Origin: Bacillota bacterium
GTDB taxonomy: Bacteria > Bacillota > Clostridia > Christensenellales > SZUA-584
Assembly (NCBI GenBank): GCA_023460085.1
Contig: JAEWRI010000023.1
Span: forward strand, 124,001 to 188,000
DNA: 64,000 bases
Reading direction: 5' to 3'
Shown: positions 33,763 to 42,880 of the stretch, piece after piece
Layout of the letters: every line of letters starts with the position of its first letter
Numbering within the stretch: position 1 is the stretch's first letter
The notes under the pieces: model-generated
Seen by the model: the letters and a program-made list of their open reading frames with translations, nothing else
What the model was told of the DNA's origin: nothing
Databases searched by the model: none
Position numbers and translations under genes: made by a program

Positions 33763-34334
33763 TCATACTGCTGTGTCTCCGGCTGCTGTACACCTTCTTC
33801 ATCATCGGCATCGCGGGCTTCGGCGGCGGCTACGCCATGATGTCCATGATACTCACCGAGTCCGCCAAATTCGGCGTTACCACAGCGCAGATGGCCGACC
33901 TCAACGCGCTGGACATGATAGTGCCCGGCCCTATCGCCATCAACGCCGCCACCTACGTGGGTTACCTCTCCGGCGGCTTCTGGGGCTCGCTGGCCGCCAC
34001 CATCGGCGTATCACTACCCTCGCTCATCGTCGTCACCCTCGTGATGCGCGTCATCGCGCGCTATCGTGAAAACCGTATTGTCACGGGCTTTCTCTCGGGC
34101 GTAAAACCCGCCGCCGTGGGCCTCATCGCCGCTGCCGCCTTTACCATCGCCGCGGGCGTTCTGCTTCAGCCCGGTGCGACCACCGCCACGCTGCTCTCCA
34201 ACCCGCTGGGCACGCTGTCGCTGCCGCTCGTCGGCATCTTCGCCGCCGTTGCCGCCGTCAATATCAGCCTGAAAGTGAATCCTATACTGCTGACGCTTGC
34301 CGCGGGCGTTATCGGGGCTCTCTTTCTGGGGTAG
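33759..34334 (+). CDS. Chromate transporter family protein, second half
   Basis: A 191-residue single ChrA domain. The opening FFIIGIAGFGGGYAMMSMIL and the block ALDMIVPGPIAINAATYVGY mirror the P-G-x-I-A-x-N motif of its partner. The ATG at 33759 overlaps the first gene's stop codon (ATGA), and AAGAAGGTG lies upstream, so the two halves are made together. An in-frame ATG at 33726 would overlap the first gene by 37 bases and is less likely. Confidence 0.87.
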   Translation: MIILLCLRLLYTFFIIGIAGFGGGYAMMSMILTESAKFGVTTAQMADLNALDMIVPGPIAINAATYVGYLSGGFWGSLAATIGVSLPSLIVVTLVMRVIARYRENRIVTGFLSGVKPAAVGLIAAAAFTIAAGVLLQPGATTATLLSNPLGTLSLPLVGIFAAVAAVNISLKVNPILLTLAAGVIGALFLG

Positions 34335-34409
34335 AATGTTTCCAAATTAAGCTGGAATTTTTGAGGCAGTTGTGGTACTGTTGTTCATAAAGATTTTTAA
34401 GGAGATACC

Positions 34410-35156
34410 ATGAAAAAGATAATTTCTGCGCTATTGGTACTGATGCTCGCTTTCTGCCTCTGCGCATGCAGTTCGATCAACGATCGCGCGTCGGACGAGG
34501 AAAGCGAATCCCCCAGCCAGACCGAGGAATCCGCTCCGGTTGAAACTCCCGAAGCGACACCGGAAGTCAGCGTGTCGCCCAGCGTATCAGCGGACGACGA
34601 GGCGGGCCTCGCGGGAACCATCGCAGGCGACCAGTACATCAATAAAGCGATGGGTTTTTCCGTTACGATACCGGAAGGCTGGATGTTCGCGTCGGACGAA
34701 GAGATTGAGGCCCTGTACGGCCAGACGAAGGATTTACTGGAGGGCACCGTAGAGCTGCCGGAAAACAGCCAGGGATACCTGATGGTTTGCTCTCAGTATC
34801 CGATGGGAACCTCGGGGTATAACCCCAATATCAACATGACTGTCACCAACACCACGCTCACAGCAGCCATGTACGACGCGATGCTGGAGCAGTTCCAGAC
34901 CATGTATACCCAGATGTATGTGGAGCAGATGGGTGCCGACAGCGTTGAAGTCACTGGATCGCCTTCGGTCACCTTCGGCGGCAAGGATTACATGAACTTC
35001 AACATCGTATCCACGTTCGGCAGCGACACGATGTATCAGACGCAGTACATGACCATGACGGGCGACTACCTGCTGACGGCCACGTACACCTGCTACGATG
35101 CCGAGGAGCTCTCGGTGATGGACACCTTCATGGAAGGCATGCAGTACGCTTCCTGA
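34410..35156 (+). CDS. Secreted lipoprotein with PsbP-like domain
   Basis: A 248-residue lipoprotein. MKKIISALLVLMLAFCLCAC gives a signal peptide with lipobox L-C-A-C, the cysteine at about residue 20. A Ser/Glu/Pro-rich linker follows (residues 25-65). The folded part from about 70 (NKAMGFSVTIPEGWMFASDEE) has the G-F-x-[IV]-x-[IV]-P-x-x-W pattern of PsbP/DUF1795-like domains seen in many clostridial lipoproteins. The role is unknown. AAGGAGAT precedes the ATG, and a strong terminator follows. Confidence 0.78.
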   Translation: MKKIISALLVLMLAFCLCACSSINDRASDEESESPSQTEESAPVETPEATPEVSVSPSVSADDEAGLAGTIAGDQYINKAMGFSVTIPEGWMFASDEEIEALYGQTKDLLEGTVELPENSQGYLMVCSQYPMGTSGYNPNINMTVTNTTLTAAMYDAMLEQFQTMYTQMYVEQMGADSVEVTGSPSVTFGGKDYMNFNIVSTFGSDTMYQTQYMTMTGDYLLTATYTCYDAEELSVMDTFMEGMQYAS

Positions 35157-35176
35157 ACGGAACACATAAAGTATGA

Positions 35177-35200
35177 GGCGGGAGGGTTCCCGCCTTTTTC
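35177..35200 (+). terminator. Rho-independent terminator after the lipoprotein gene
   Basis: GGCGGGA pairs with TCCCGCC across a GGGT loop, followed by TTTTTC. Confidence 0.85.
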
Positions 35201-35269
35201 TTTACCCGAATCCGCATATCGCCTGTCTCCTTGCGTATACTTTACGGACGCTGAAGGGGGATTTTGCGG

Positions 35270-35962
35270 ATGTATCTCGAAAGCGGCGTACTGGGCGTGG
35301 TGGTAGGCGCGCTGGGCACGCTTCTGGGCGGCATTCTGGCGCTGCTCATCGGCAGGCGGGTGCGCGAGCCCCGGCCTTTTCTCGCCTTCGCGGGCGGAAT
35401 GATGGTGGCCGTGGTGTTCTTCGATATGCTCATCGAAAGCGCGGCCATCGGCAGCGTGTGGACGATGGTGGGCGGCGCGATGGCGGGCGGCATTTTCTTC
35501 GCGCTGGCTGCGCCGCTGCTACCCCACGGGGAGGACTCCATGGAGACCGTCAGCATGTTGGTGCTGGCAGGCATTGCGCTGCACAATCTGCCGGAAGGTC
35601 TCGCCATCGGCTCCTCGCTGGTAGAGAGCGAAAGCGCGGCCTTGTCGCTGTCACTGCTGATGCTCGTTCACGACATCCCGGAGGGCGTGGTGGTATGCCT
35701 GCCTTTAAAGCTTGCCGGACTGCCCACGCGGCGCATCTTCTTCCTCGCGTTTCTGACGGCGGTGCCCACGGCGTTGGGCACGCTGCTGGGCACTGCGGTA
35801 GGCAGCATTTCTCCGGAGATGATATCGCTGTGCATCGCGTTTGCGGGCGGCGCGATGCTGTTCATCGCGCTGCGGGAGTTAATCCCGGCAGCGGGCGAAA
35901 AAAAAGCGCTCTACACGCTGCTGGGGCTATGCTTCGGATTCTTCATGACGCTGCTGGTTTAA
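35270..35962 (+). CDS. ZIP family metal transporter
   Basis: A 230-residue membrane protein with about eight hydrophobic segments. The two metal-site helices carry HNLPEGLAIGS and HDIPEGVVVCLP, the exact ZIP pattern H-N/D-x-P-E-G, so import of zinc or another divalent ion is likely. The length fits the short bacterial GufA/ZupT type without a histidine loop. The ATG at 35270 lies behind AAGGGGG. Its last 20 bases overlap the 3' end of recF on the opposite strand. Confidence 0.9.
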   Translation: MYLESGVLGVVVGALGTLLGGILALLIGRRVREPRPFLAFAGGMMVAVVFFDMLIESAAIGSVWTMVGGAMAGGIFFALAAPLLPHGEDSMETVSMLVLAGIALHNLPEGLAIGSSLVESESAALSLSLLMLVHDIPEGVVVCLPLKLAGLPTRRIFFLAFLTAVPTALGTLLGTAVGSISPEMISLCIAFAGGAMLFIALRELIPAAGEKKALYTLLGLCFGFFMTLLV

Positions 35963-37025
35963 CCGCACCCTCCGCGACGGTAAATATCTGCCCGGAGCGC
36001 AGGCGCATGGGCACGGCGGTGGTGATGAAACACTGCGATCCCGATACCCTCTCCAGCAGCGCCGACTGGCGCGCCTCGTCCAGCTCGGAAAATACGTCGT
36101 CCAGCAGCAGCACGGGCGCTTCGCCAAACTCCTGCCGCGCCGTCTCGAACGTGGCCAGTTTCAGCGAAAGCATGGCGGTGCGCACCTGCCCCTGCGAAGC
36201 CTGCTCCTTGATGGCTGCGCCGTTAATGAACACCGCGAAGTCCTCCCGGTGCGGCCCCACGAGGCAGCGGCCCTGCTCCATCTCGGAAGGCAGCGCCTTG
36301 TCCATGCGCTCCAGCAGCGAGGCGCGCACGTCGCCCGAAGCTGCGCTGCAGCGGTAGCGCAGAGAAAGCTCTTCGCCGCCCGAAAGCCCGCTGTGAATCT
36401 CCCGGCCCGTCGCATCCAGCCGCTGCAGAAACGCCTGCCGCTGACGAATGATGCGCTCACCGAAGTCCGCCAGCTGCTCGCTGAATATGGCGACGAGCTT
36501 GCGCACCTGGTGCTCCTGCATGCGCGACTTTAAAAGCGCGTTCTTCTGCGCCATGGCCTTCTGGTATTCCTGCAGATCGAAGAAGTAGGTGGGGCGCAGC
36601 TTTGAAATTTCAAGATCGAGGAAGTGGCGGCGCAGCGCGGGCGATTCCTTCAGCGTTTTTAAATCCTCCGGCGAAAACACCACCGCGATGAAATTGCCCA
36701 GCAGATCTCCCATGCGTTTCATGGGCTGCCCGCTCACCTTCAGGCTCTTTCTGTCCAGAGAGGACAGCAGCACCTCGATATCCACGCGGCCCTGCGCACG
36801 GGCTACCACGCCTTTCACATAGGCGCTTTCGCTGCCCACGCGGATGCACTCCGCGTCGCGCTGGGTGCGGAAGGATTTCCCGAAGCTCAAAAACCCGATG
36901 CTCTCCAGCAGGTTGGTTTTGCCCGCGGCGTTCTTGCCTTGCAGCACATTGACGCCATCCGCAAAGGCCACCTGCAGCGCGGTGTAGCTTCTGTAGTTTT
37001 TCAGCATCAGACCGGCCAGCTTCAT
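35943..37025 (-). CDS. recF: DNA replication and repair protein RecF
   Basis: A 360-residue SMC-like ATPase. Walker A is GKNAAGKTNLLE near residue 30, after the typical opening LKNYRSYTALQVAF. QGQVRTAMLSLKLA corresponds to the signature region, and Walker B with the D-loop is PVLLLDDVFSELDEAR. RecF loads RecA at gaps with RecO and RecR. It is not next to dnaN or gyrB here, unlike the usual origin-linked order. The downstream gene on this strand would be beyond the ZIP gene, so recF is read from upstream with the membrane protein at 37036-38226, ten bases away. Confidence 0.95.
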   Translation of the reverse strand: MKLAGLMLKNYRSYTALQVAFADGVNVLQGKNAAGKTNLLESIGFLSFGKSFRTQRDAECIRVGSESAYVKGVVARAQGRVDIEVLLSSLDRKSLKVSGQPMKRMGDLLGNFIAVVFSPEDLKTLKESPALRRHFLDLEISKLRPTYFFDLQEYQKAMAQKNALLKSRMQEHQVRKLVAIFSEQLADFGERIIRQRQAFLQRLDATGREIHSGLSGGEELSLRYRCSAASGDVRASLLERMDKALPSEMEQGRCLVGPHREDFAVFINGAAIKEQASQGQVRTAMLSLKLATFETARQEFGEAPVLLLDDVFSELDEARQSALLERVSGSQCFITTAVPMRLRSGQIFTVAEGAVKPAAS

Positions 37026-37035
37026 GCGCGTCTCC

Positions 37036-38226
37036 TTACAGCGAGTAAAACCAGAGGGATCCCCAGAGGTTGATAACGATACCCGCAGCCAGCAGCAGGG
37101 CGGGCAGTACGGTGTACCCCGTGACGCGGTCCGTGCGGTAGACGCGCTCTCCGCCCAGCACCACGAGCATGAATGGCAGCATATCCACCAGATAGCGCGC
37201 GCCGAAGTGCCAGCCGCCCATGGTGCGGTGGCACAGCGTAACCAGCACGTGCAGCGCGAAGCAGCCCAGCCACAGCAGGCGCTCGTTGTCCATGCGCCTC
37301 ACCAGACAGACAAACAGCAGTATATACGCGGGATTCACGAGGAAGAACAGCGTGCCGTTGAACTGCGGCCAGAAGCCGTCGTACTCTGCGCCGGGCAGCT
37401 TCAAGGACTCGAGGATATTACCCGGAACGTACGACAGCGAGAACTGCGGATCCACCGCGAATTCCGGCAGGTAATTGTGACCGAACTCGAAGAAATTCCC
37501 GAAACGCGCGAAGTTGTACGCGCCCATTGCGACGCCCATGCCGACCAGCGGCAGCGTATAAGGCACGCAGCGCAGCAGCGTGCGCATCGCCCCTTTGTAT
37601 TCCAGCTTTTTATACAGTTCCCATAGCAGCAGCGGCGCATAGATCAGCTGGAACGGCCGGCAGCCCATCGCCGCGCCCAGCGACAGAAACGAAAGCGCCC
37701 AGGCGTACTTCCTGTCGCTCTGCATCAGGTACAGCGCCAGCACCGAGAAGAAAAAGCCCTCCGTCTGCGCGGAGAACCACACCCAGCCCTTCACGGAAAG
37801 ATAGAACAGATTGGAGCCCAGCGTCAGCAGCAGCGCGATAATCGAAGCGTACAGGCCGCCCATACCGCGCCGCATCAGATAGCGGTAGGCCAGCAGAAAC
37901 GCGCCGATGCCGAACAGCGTATTGACGAGGTTGTCGGGCGTATTCTGCCCGAAGAAGGGCGTCAGCAGCGACATCACCACGGACGGAAACGGCGGGAAGC
38001 TGACGTAATACTCGCCCTTGTAGAAGGCAAGCTCCAGCCAGGACATGTTTTCCGGCAGGTGCATGCTGCCGTTCCACCACGCCATGGCCTGCTGCGTATA
38101 CGAGTCGTAGGTGCTGTGTGAAAAGAGCCCCTGCCCGACGGAAGCGTACACCAGAACGTACGCGCAAAAAAGCGCCGTCAGCGCCGGAACGATATGGTAT
38201 GTAAACCGCTTGCCGTTGTTTGCCAT
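37036..38226 (-). CDS. Polytopic membrane protein, GT-C glycosyltransferase-like
   Basis: A 396-residue protein with about ten hydrophobic segments. After the first segment comes an extracytoplasmic loop with HSTYDSYTQQAMAWWNGSMHL and GEYYVSFPPFPSVV, containing acidic and histidine residues as in GT-C enzymes of the PMT/ArnT type, which use polyprenyl-linked sugars. No motif fixes the substrate, so this is inference from layout. It ends ten bases before recF starts and probably shares its transcript. Confidence 0.65.
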   Translation of the reverse strand: MANNGKRFTYHIVPALTALFCAYVLVYASVGQGLFSHSTYDSYTQQAMAWWNGSMHLPENMSWLELAFYKGEYYVSFPPFPSVVMSLLTPFFGQNTPDNLVNTLFGIGAFLLAYRYLMRRGMGGLYASIIALLLTLGSNLFYLSVKGWVWFSAQTEGFFFSVLALYLMQSDRKYAWALSFLSLGAAMGCRPFQLIYAPLLLWELYKKLEYKGAMRTLLRCVPYTLPLVGMGVAMGAYNFARFGNFFEFGHNYLPEFAVDPQFSLSYVPGNILESLKLPGAEYDGFWPQFNGTLFFLVNPAYILLFVCLVRRMDNERLLWLGCFALHVLVTLCHRTMGGWHFGARYLVDMLPFMLVVLGGERVYRTDRVTGYTVLPALLLAAGIVINLWGSLWFYSL

Positions 38227-38281
38227 AGCGAACCCATTGTATCACGCGCGCTTTCGCAGGACAAGCCGAAGGATGCAAATC

Positions 38282-39112
38282 TTACACCAGCAGCAGTATG
38301 GCGCAGACTACCGAAACGCAGAGCCACAATACCGTCGCTCTTGTGCTGCGCGGAAACACCGTAATTCCCTCGTACCTGGAATCCCTTTTCAGAAGCGCGT
38401 TCACTGCCCACTTCGCCGCCCAGTACAGCACCAGAGCGCACACCGCAAGCGGCCTGGCCTGGTAGAAATAGAAGTCAAACGCGCTCATAATGACGATACT
38501 GGTAGGCCAGACGACTTCTATCTCGATGATCGCAGGCAGTGAAAGCAGCGTCACCGCCGCGCCGATCCAAAAAACATGAAACGCGTAACGAATCAGCGTT
38601 TGCCGGACGGGCGTTAAGAGACGCTCGTCCATGCCTTCGCCGCTCAGCGCGGAATTCGCCCGGCTGATGCCTACGATCTGCAGCACCACACCGGCAATCA
38701 GGAATACCGTCATCACGCCGAAACCCGCCCCCGGCTCGTACGCCACGAACGAAAGCACCAGCAGCACGACATACCCGACCAAAAAAAGCCCGGCGGCGAT
38801 GCAGGACACCGTCTTATACCGTAAAATGCTGCTTTGCAGCAGCCGCCTGGTCTGCTGCTCCACCCGGGCGGCACCCTTCTCATTCGGCGCGGATTCCTTT
38901 GCGGCCCTCTCGCCCCTCAGTATTTCATCTGAAGTCACCCCGAAGATTTCCGCGATCACCGGTACGAGCGTTATCTCCGGAAAGCTTTCGCAGCATTCCC
39001 ATTTACTCACCGTCTTGTTCGATACGCAGAGCCTGTCGGCGAGTTCTTGCTGCGTCATGCCCTGCGCCTTGCGCAGCGCGGCAATGAAGCCGCCTATCGT
39101 TTTCTTCTCCAC
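38282..39112 (-). CDS. HTH (XRE/Cro type) regulator with membrane domain
   Basis: A 276-residue protein. Residues 1-65 form an XRE-type helix-turn-helix (LRKAQGMTQQELADRLCVSNKTVSKWE). A linker of about 35 residues leads to four to six hydrophobic segments (residues 100-145, 175-205, 215-240 and 255-275). Such fusions are common in clostridia and may sense membrane stress or peptides. The upstream region has an exact 32-base tandem duplication (39129-39192) that could carry its promoter or operator. No obvious target operon is adjacent. Confidence 0.82.
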   Translation of the reverse strand: MEKKTIGGFIAALRKAQGMTQQELADRLCVSNKTVSKWECCESFPEITLVPVIAEIFGVTSDEILRGERAAKESAPNEKGAARVEQQTRRLLQSSILRYKTVSCIAAGLFLVGYVVLLVLSFVAYEPGAGFGVMTVFLIAGVVLQIVGISRANSALSGEGMDERLLTPVRQTLIRYAFHVFWIGAAVTLLSLPAIIEIEVVWPTSIVIMSAFDFYFYQARPLAVCALVLYWAAKWAVNALLKRDSRYEGITVFPRSTRATVLWLCVSVVCAILLLV

Positions 39113-39128
39113 GCGGTACGCCTTCCTT

Positions 39129-39192
39129 TCGCCGGTTCATCTAAGAAAATTCTATACTGCTCGCCGGTTCATCTAAGAAAATTCTATACTGC
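39129..39192. repeat. Exact 32-base tandem duplication upstream of the HTH gene
   Basis: Two identical units, 39129-39160 and 39161-39192, each starting TCGCCGGTTCATCTAAG and ending TTCTATACTGC. On the minus strand each contains GTATAGAATTTTCTTAG. The copy nearer the gene ends 17 bases before its start codon. Confidence 0.85.
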
Positions 39193-39270
39193 GGAGACTG
39201 AAAAGGCTATCCAGAATGCGGCGAATGACTCCCTGATTCGGAGAATCGGAAGAACCTCCCGGACTGACAC

Positions 39271-40101
39271 TTACGGTTTGATATAAATATGGGTACTGGC
39301 CGCTTTGCCGGAGAGTATATCGTCCAGGCGGTTCTTGGCCCGGGCAATAAACACGTGCGTGCCCGCACTGGCGGGGGCCAGTGAATACTTTAGCTTCGCG
39401 CCCGCGCCCTGCGCGCCCGCGCGCGACGCGCCCTGGCAGCACGCGATGGCGTCCGCCACGTTTTTCTCCAGCTCCTGCGGTGTCGCGCCGCTGATTTCGC
39501 GGATCAGCGTGGCGGGATCTCCGGGGGTCTGATAGATGCCGTCGACCGAAGTCAGTATCACGAGCGCGCGGGCGCATACCAGCTGCGCGATGACCGCCGC
39601 CGTCTCGTCGTTATCCACGCACTCCACCACGGGATATTCCCCGTTGTGTCCAATGCGTTTAAGCTCCATCTTGCGGTTCTCTTCGCTGGAGACCGGGTCG
39701 TTGTAGTTGACAATGGGGATGGCGTTCTGCGCGGGCATGCGCATCAGCAGCCGATAGATATGCTCCCGCTTCTCGGCGTCGTTGAAGTGGCTGTGCTCCA
39801 CCAGCACCTGCCGCACGGAATAGCCCGGGTTGATGAACTGCCGGTAGTTCTCCATCAATATGGACTGGCCCTGCGCGGCGTAGTCGGTCTTCATGTCCTC
39901 CTCGTCGCCCGAAAGCTCCGCGCCCATGCGTTTGGCGTAGTCGATACGGCCTATCTCCGTCGCGCCGGAGCTCACCAGCAGCATGCCGGGCCGCAGCGAC
40001 GCCCCCAGCCGCGAGAATATATTGTAGTCGATGTCGCTGTCCTCGTCGCGGATCAGCGCCATGGAGCCTATCTTGACAACGATGTCATAAGCCTCGTGCA
40101 T
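39271..40101 (-). CDS. Amino-acid kinase family protein, glutamate 5-kinase-like
   Basis: A 276-residue kinase of the carbamate/glutamate/uridylate kinase fold. VVKIGSMALI and LVSSGATEIGRIDYAKRMG are the N-terminal substrate and phosphate loops. AAQGQSILMENYRQF and IPIVNYNDPVSSEEN resemble ProB, as does CVDNDETAAVIAQLVCARALVILTSVDGIYQ. The usual G-T-G-G-M-x-T-K loop of glutamate 5-kinase is replaced by GAQGAGAKLKYS, and there is no PUA domain or neighbouring proA, so the substrate is uncertain. Some relatives are labelled uridylate kinase. It stands alone. Confidence 0.7.
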   Translation of the reverse strand: MHEAYDIVVKIGSMALIRDEDSDIDYNIFSRLGASLRPGMLLVSSGATEIGRIDYAKRMGAELSGDEEDMKTDYAAQGQSILMENYRQFINPGYSVRQVLVEHSHFNDAEKREHIYRLLMRMPAQNAIPIVNYNDPVSSEENRKMELKRIGHNGEYPVVECVDNDETAAVIAQLVCARALVILTSVDGIYQTPGDPATLIREISGATPQELEKNVADAIACCQGASRAGAQGAGAKLKYSLAPASAGTHVFIARAKNRLDDILSGKAASTHIYIKP

Positions 40102-40250
40102 ATACGGACTTCCTTCCGGTTTTTATTGCGTTATTATACACCTTGACACCCTTGCTGGCAACGAAATGTGCCCTGCGGCTTGCCTGAGGCGCAAACGCGT
40201 ATTATAATAGCGAAAAACCGGAACGCTCCGGATGTAAAGGAAGCGGCAAA

Positions 40251-41420
40251 ATGGAATTCGCCAAAAGGCTGGATCGTGTGACGGGCAGCGCAATCCGCGC
40301 GATATTTGAACTGCTCAAAAATCCGGATATCATTTCCTTCGCGGGCGGCAACCCCGCGCCGGAATGCTTTCCTTCCGATGACGTGGCGGATATCGCCGCG
40401 CAGCTGATCCGCGCGCGGGGCGACGCCATACTGCAATACGGCGGCACGCCGGGTATCGACGCGCTCAAGCAGGTCGTGCTGGACATGGCGAAAAACCGGG
40501 GCATCAGCGCTTCGCCCGATCAGGTCATCATCACCTCCGGCTCCACGCAGGGCATCGGCCTCGCGGCCAAGACGCTGATAAACCCCGGCGACGCCATACT
40601 CGCCGAGTCCCCCACGTTCATCGGCGCGCTGCAAACCTTTCTCGGCTACGAAGCGAATGTCGTCGGTGTGGACATGGACGGGCAGGGTATGCGAATGGAC
40701 GATCTGGAGGAAAAGATACTCCGCTATCACCCGAAGTTTGTTTATACCATCGCGACATTCCAGAACCCCACGGGGCGCACGCTGCCCGCGCAGCGCAGAA
40801 AGCAGCTGCTGGATGTGTGCCGAAGGCACGGCGTGCTGGTGTTGGAGGACGATCCGTACTGCGATTTGCGCTATTCGGGAGAGGTGCAGCCAACCATCAA
40901 GAGCATGGATGCGGACAACCGCGTCATCTACCTGATGAGCTTTTCCAAGATCATATCGCCCGGTCTGCGCGTGGGCGCGGCCATTGCGGACCCGCGCATC
41001 ATCGGCAAATACAACATCGCCAAGCAGGGCGAGGATCTGCACACCTCGAATCTTTCGCAGGAGATCGTCACCGCCTATATGCGCTCCGGCAAGGCGGAGC
41101 CGCACATCGAAAAGATATGCGCCGTCTACCGCGCCAAACGCGACGCGATGCTGGATAAGCTGGCAGGCTTTCCGAAGGCCGTCACCTATACGCGGCCGGA
41201 CGGCGGGCTGTTCATCTGGGCGGAGCTGCCCGAGGGGCTGGACGCGGAAGCCCTATTTAAACCATGCGTGGATAAGGGCGTCGCGTACGTGCCGGGTACG
41301 CACTTCTTCCCGGAGGGCGGCCATAAAAACACGCTGCGGCTGAACTTCTCCATGCCGTCGGCACTGCAGATTGACCGGGGTATGGATATCCTGAAAAAAG
41401 TGATTGAGGAAAAACTGTAA
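40251..41420 (+). CDS. PLP-dependent aminotransferase, class I/II (2-aminoadipate type)
   Basis: A 389-residue fold-type I aminotransferase. The pyridoxal lysine is in SFSKIISPGLRVG, with the preceding LEDDPYCDLRYSG aspartate and tyrosine and NPTGRTLPAQRR. The opening DIISFAGGNPAPECFP and QYGGTPGIDALKQ are typical of the LysN/MocR-like group that transaminates 2-aminoadipate, aromatic or branched-chain amino acids. The exact substrate is not readable. It is a single gene between a leftward kinase gene and a short gene of unknown function. GGAAGCGGCAAA lies before the ATG. Confidence 0.88.
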   Translation: MEFAKRLDRVTGSAIRAIFELLKNPDIISFAGGNPAPECFPSDDVADIAAQLIRARGDAILQYGGTPGIDALKQVVLDMAKNRGISASPDQVIITSGSTQGIGLAAKTLINPGDAILAESPTFIGALQTFLGYEANVVGVDMDGQGMRMDDLEEKILRYHPKFVYTIATFQNPTGRTLPAQRRKQLLDVCRRHGVLVLEDDPYCDLRYSGEVQPTIKSMDADNRVIYLMSFSKIISPGLRVGAAIADPRIIGKYNIAKQGEDLHTSNLSQEIVTAYMRSGKAEPHIEKICAVYRAKRDAMLDKLAGFPKAVTYTRPDGGLFIWAELPEGLDAEALFKPCVDKGVAYVPGTHFFPEGGHKNTLRLNFSMPSALQIDRGMDILKKVIEEKL

Positions 41421-41485
41421 CCGCAAGGCCCGTATGAAAGCATCATGCGGGTTTTACTTTCCATGGCATGAAAGAGAAAGGCTGT

Positions 41486-41980
41486 ATGAAGACGCTGAGC
41501 GATGTGATCGATTTTCTGGATACGCTGGGCGAGAGGAAGCTTCCATTTCGGCTGGGCAAGATCCGGGACAGCATACTGATTGAGATTCCGCTGGAAGACC
41601 AGCTGTGGGAAGTGGAATTCATGCAGGATGGAACCGTCGAAGCTGAGAAGTTCGTCCGCAGCGATCCGCCGCTGGATGCAGAAGGCCTGCGCGAGTTGAT
41701 CCGGGAATTCGCCGAACCCGGAGAGTATGGGGCGGCACAGCCGGGAGAACCCGCCGAGGATGGCTGGGGGCTTCTGGAGGCGCTCGACCGGGCAGAAATC
41801 TTCTATACCGTAGAAAGGGACAAAGCGCGCGCGGGCTTGCTCGTTTTCGCCGCCGTTCCCGGACAGCGATGGCGGATAGCGGTTAATCCTGATGGCCCCG
41901 TCTCCGCAGAACGGTTTCTGTCCTCGTTGGAAATGCTGGACGAGCGGGAGCTGGACGCGCTGTTATCCTCGCTGCGCTGA
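41486..41980 (+). CDS. Unknown soluble protein with an internal duplication
   Basis: A 164-residue acidic protein of no family known to me. The two halves resemble each other: in the first WEVEFMQDGTVEAEKFVRSD and then a helix LDAEGLRELIREF; in the second WRIAVNPDGPVSAERFLSSL and then LDERELDALLSSL. Each half looks like a beta hairpin followed by a helix. The ATG at 41486 has GAAAGG upstream and gives MKTLSDVIDFL; an ATG 18 bases earlier lacks a site. It has no signal peptide and no operon partner. Confidence 0.6.
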   Translation: MKTLSDVIDFLDTLGERKLPFRLGKIRDSILIEIPLEDQLWEVEFMQDGTVEAEKFVRSDPPLDAEGLRELIREFAEPGEYGAAQPGEPAEDGWGLLEALDRAEIFYTVERDKARAGLLVFAAVPGQRWRIAVNPDGPVSAERFLSSLEMLDERELDALLSSLR

Positions 41981-42003
41981 GAAAACCCCAAGCCCGGCGC
42001 TTT

Positions 42004-42777
42004 CTATGGCCGGTACGTCCACCCGAAATCGTCGTGATAGATCATTCGCTTCGTCATGCCGCCGTCCACGGTAAAGTTCTGACCCGTGATGAAGCCCGCT
42101 TCATCGCCGCAAAGGTACAGCACCATGCTGGCGATATCCTCCGGCGTGCCCACGCGGCCTACAGTGTGCTGCATCCTGTCCGCTTCGGAGTGCCGCGGCT
42201 GATACTCCTCTTCATGCTGATACGCGCCCGTGTCTATCCAGCCGGGGCTGACGGCGTTGACGCGCACGCGCCCCGCAAGGCTTTCCGCCAGGGCATGCGT
42301 CAGCGCCACGATGCCACCCTTCGCGGCGGAGTAGCTCTCCGTGTCGGGCTGGGACATGAACGCGCGCGTGGAGGCGATGTTGACGATGGCAGCGCCCGGC
42401 GCGAAATGCTCTCTGAAAAGCAGCGTCAGATAATACGGGGCCACCACACCCGCGCGCAGCACCGTTTCAAAGTCCTCGCAGCCGCAGCCGGAGAGCAGCC
42501 CGCGCCGCGAAAAGCACGCGTTATTCACCAGATAATCCACCTGCCCGAAGCCTTCCAGCACGCGGCGCGAAAAGCGTTCCAGCGCGGCCTTGTCCGTCAC
42601 GTTGCCGCGCTCGAACAGCACGGATCCGCCGTACTTCGCCGTCAGTCTTCCGCCCGATGCTTCGTCCGTGTCTATCACCGCAGCCCTTGCGCCGCGCGTC
42701 AGAAACGCTTCCGTAATGCACCGCCCGATGCCGTTCGCGCCGCCCGTTATCACGCAGATTTTATCCGAAAAATTCAT
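42004..42777 (-). CDS. Short-chain dehydrogenase/reductase
   Basis: A 257-residue classical SDR. The NAD(P) site is TGGANGIGRCI, with YLVNNACFSRRG the N-N-A-G-equivalent motif (here N-N-A-C), a serine before the active-site tetrad, and the catalytic Y-x-x-x-K as YSAAKGGI. The C-terminal VSPGWIDTG and TGQNFTVDGGM are standard. The substrate is unknown; an acidic residue after the second strand (VIDTDEAS) suggests NAD. It is a single gene, convergent with the short gene of unknown function. Confidence 0.9.
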   Translation of the reverse strand: MNFSDKICVITGGANGIGRCITEAFLTRGARAAVIDTDEASGGRLTAKYGGSVLFERGNVTDKAALERFSRRVLEGFGQVDYLVNNACFSRRGLLSGCGCEDFETVLRAGVVAPYYLTLLFREHFAPGAAIVNIASTRAFMSQPDTESYSAAKGGIVALTHALAESLAGRVRVNAVSPGWIDTGAYQHEEEYQPRHSEADRMQHTVGRVGTPEDIASMVLYLCGDEAGFITGQNFTVDGGMTKRMIYHDDFGWTYRP

Positions 42778-42880
42778 GCCGTACCCCCGAACGCTTTTTG
42801 ATTATTCTACCACAGCGGAAGCAATACCGGGATATTTCCGCGGATTTCTTCCTTCGGTCATGATCATTTCGCCGTTTGGT

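Noticed and set aside
35173..36357. 394-residue rightward frame over the ZIP and recF genes
   Set aside because: It crosses the ends of two real genes in another frame, with an arginine/alanine-rich composition.
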